Shown here one piece after another: positions 13,906-14,037 of a stretch of DNA of 14,037 nucleotides. Position 1 is the stretch's first letter; each line of letters begins with the position of its first letter. The notes below the pieces were generated by a model. The model made no database searches, had not been told where the DNA came from, and worked only from the letters and a program-made list of their open reading frames with translations. Source of the stretch: M3007 sp044350425 (GTDB taxonomy: Bacteria; Bacteroidota; Bacteroidia; Chitinophagales; Saprospiraceae); the NCBI GenBank assembly GCA_044350425.1, contig JBILHS010000131.1, positions 1-14,037 on the forward strand. Direction: 5' to 3'. Both the position numbers and the translations under genes were made by a program.

Positions 13906-14037
13906 ATGAATGAGAGTGTTCAGAAAACTGTGTCAATCAAATCTTTTGAATTCAATGATTCTGTTGTTAAAATGAATTTCGAGTTGCAAATAGATACTGT
14001 TCCACGCCATAATGGACTTGCTCCATTGGCTTGTAAT
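13906..14037 (+). CDS. Possible 5' end of a gene running off the right edge
   Basis: From ATG at 13906 the frame is open for 44 codons to the window end, beginning MNESVQKTVSIKSFEFNDSV and continuing KMNFELQIDTVPRHNG. An alternative start is the ATG at 13972. The composition looks protein-like, with no signal peptide and several short beta-like stretches. The start lies in the fading fifth copy of the tandem repeat. Too little is present to name a family, and a chance frame cannot be excluded. Confidence 0.35.
   Translation, partial: MNESVQKTVSIKSFEFNDSVVKMNFELQIDTVPRHNGLAPLACN

Noticed and set aside
13655..13936. 93-codon minus-strand frame with a 15-residue Ser/Thr/Ile repeat
   Set aside because: It overlaps the end of the last Cys-rich gene and is generated by the 45-bp tandem repeat; low-complexity content and no independent start signal or domain.

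Overview
The window looks like a piece of a Bacteroidota chromosome, most likely from the Saprospiraceae/Lewinella-Haliscomenobacter side of the phylum. The reasons are a C-terminal type IX secretion (T9SS) sorting domain, a cytophagalysin-type M43 metalloprotease, many small secreted proteins and lipoproteins with Bacteroidota-style signal peptides (cleavage before Gln, lipobox SSC), sparse Shine-Dalgarno signals and moderate GC. The species assignment is inference. No rRNA, tRNA, CRISPR array or intact transposase gene was seen.

Layout. Bases 1-934 (minus strand) hold most of a secreted M43 metalloprotease that runs off the left edge. Bases 935-1970 are gene-poor and damaged. They contain a remnant of a DUF262/HNH-type (GmrSD-like) nuclease gene and three copies, two of them in opposite orientation, of a small GC-rich hairpin repeat; one copy starts exactly where the nuclease homology ends. 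Bases 1971-3335 encode an intact AAA+ ATPase of the type found with extracellular contractile injection systems, but no other injection-system gene is present. A perfect 16-bp palindrome (3389-3421) ends it, facing a convergent 518-aa alpha-helical repeat protein (3519-5075, minus strand) whose middle is much more AT-rich than its ends. Bases 5076-5779 hold no convincing gene.

From 5780 to the right edge everything reads on the plus strand. A 45-residue ORF and a 138-residue unknown protein (6088-6504) come first, followed by a hairpin-rich intergenic stretch with three GC-rich stem-loops. Then comes an island of eight exported proteins (7118-13718): a subtilisin-family S8 protease, a 170-aa secreted unknown, two paralogous lipoproteins flanking a T9SS-sorted protein, a 410-aa helical secreted protein, and two tandem paralogous Cys-rich secreted proteins. 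The S8 protease and the 170-aa gene each sit just behind a copy of the same roughly 65-bp leader element. That element carries a direct hexamer repeat (AGAGTA) at exactly 31-bp spacing in both copies, which suggests shared regulation. Gaps from 10745 to 13718 are 6-39 bp, so the last five genes probably form one operon.

After the island there is a four-copy 45-bp tandem repeat (13722-13901) and the possible start of another gene at 13906. The most interesting points are the duplicated leader element, the exported-protein island as a possible co-regulated secreted system, the paired paralogs inside it, and the solitary injection-system-type ATPase next to a nuclease gene broken by repeats.
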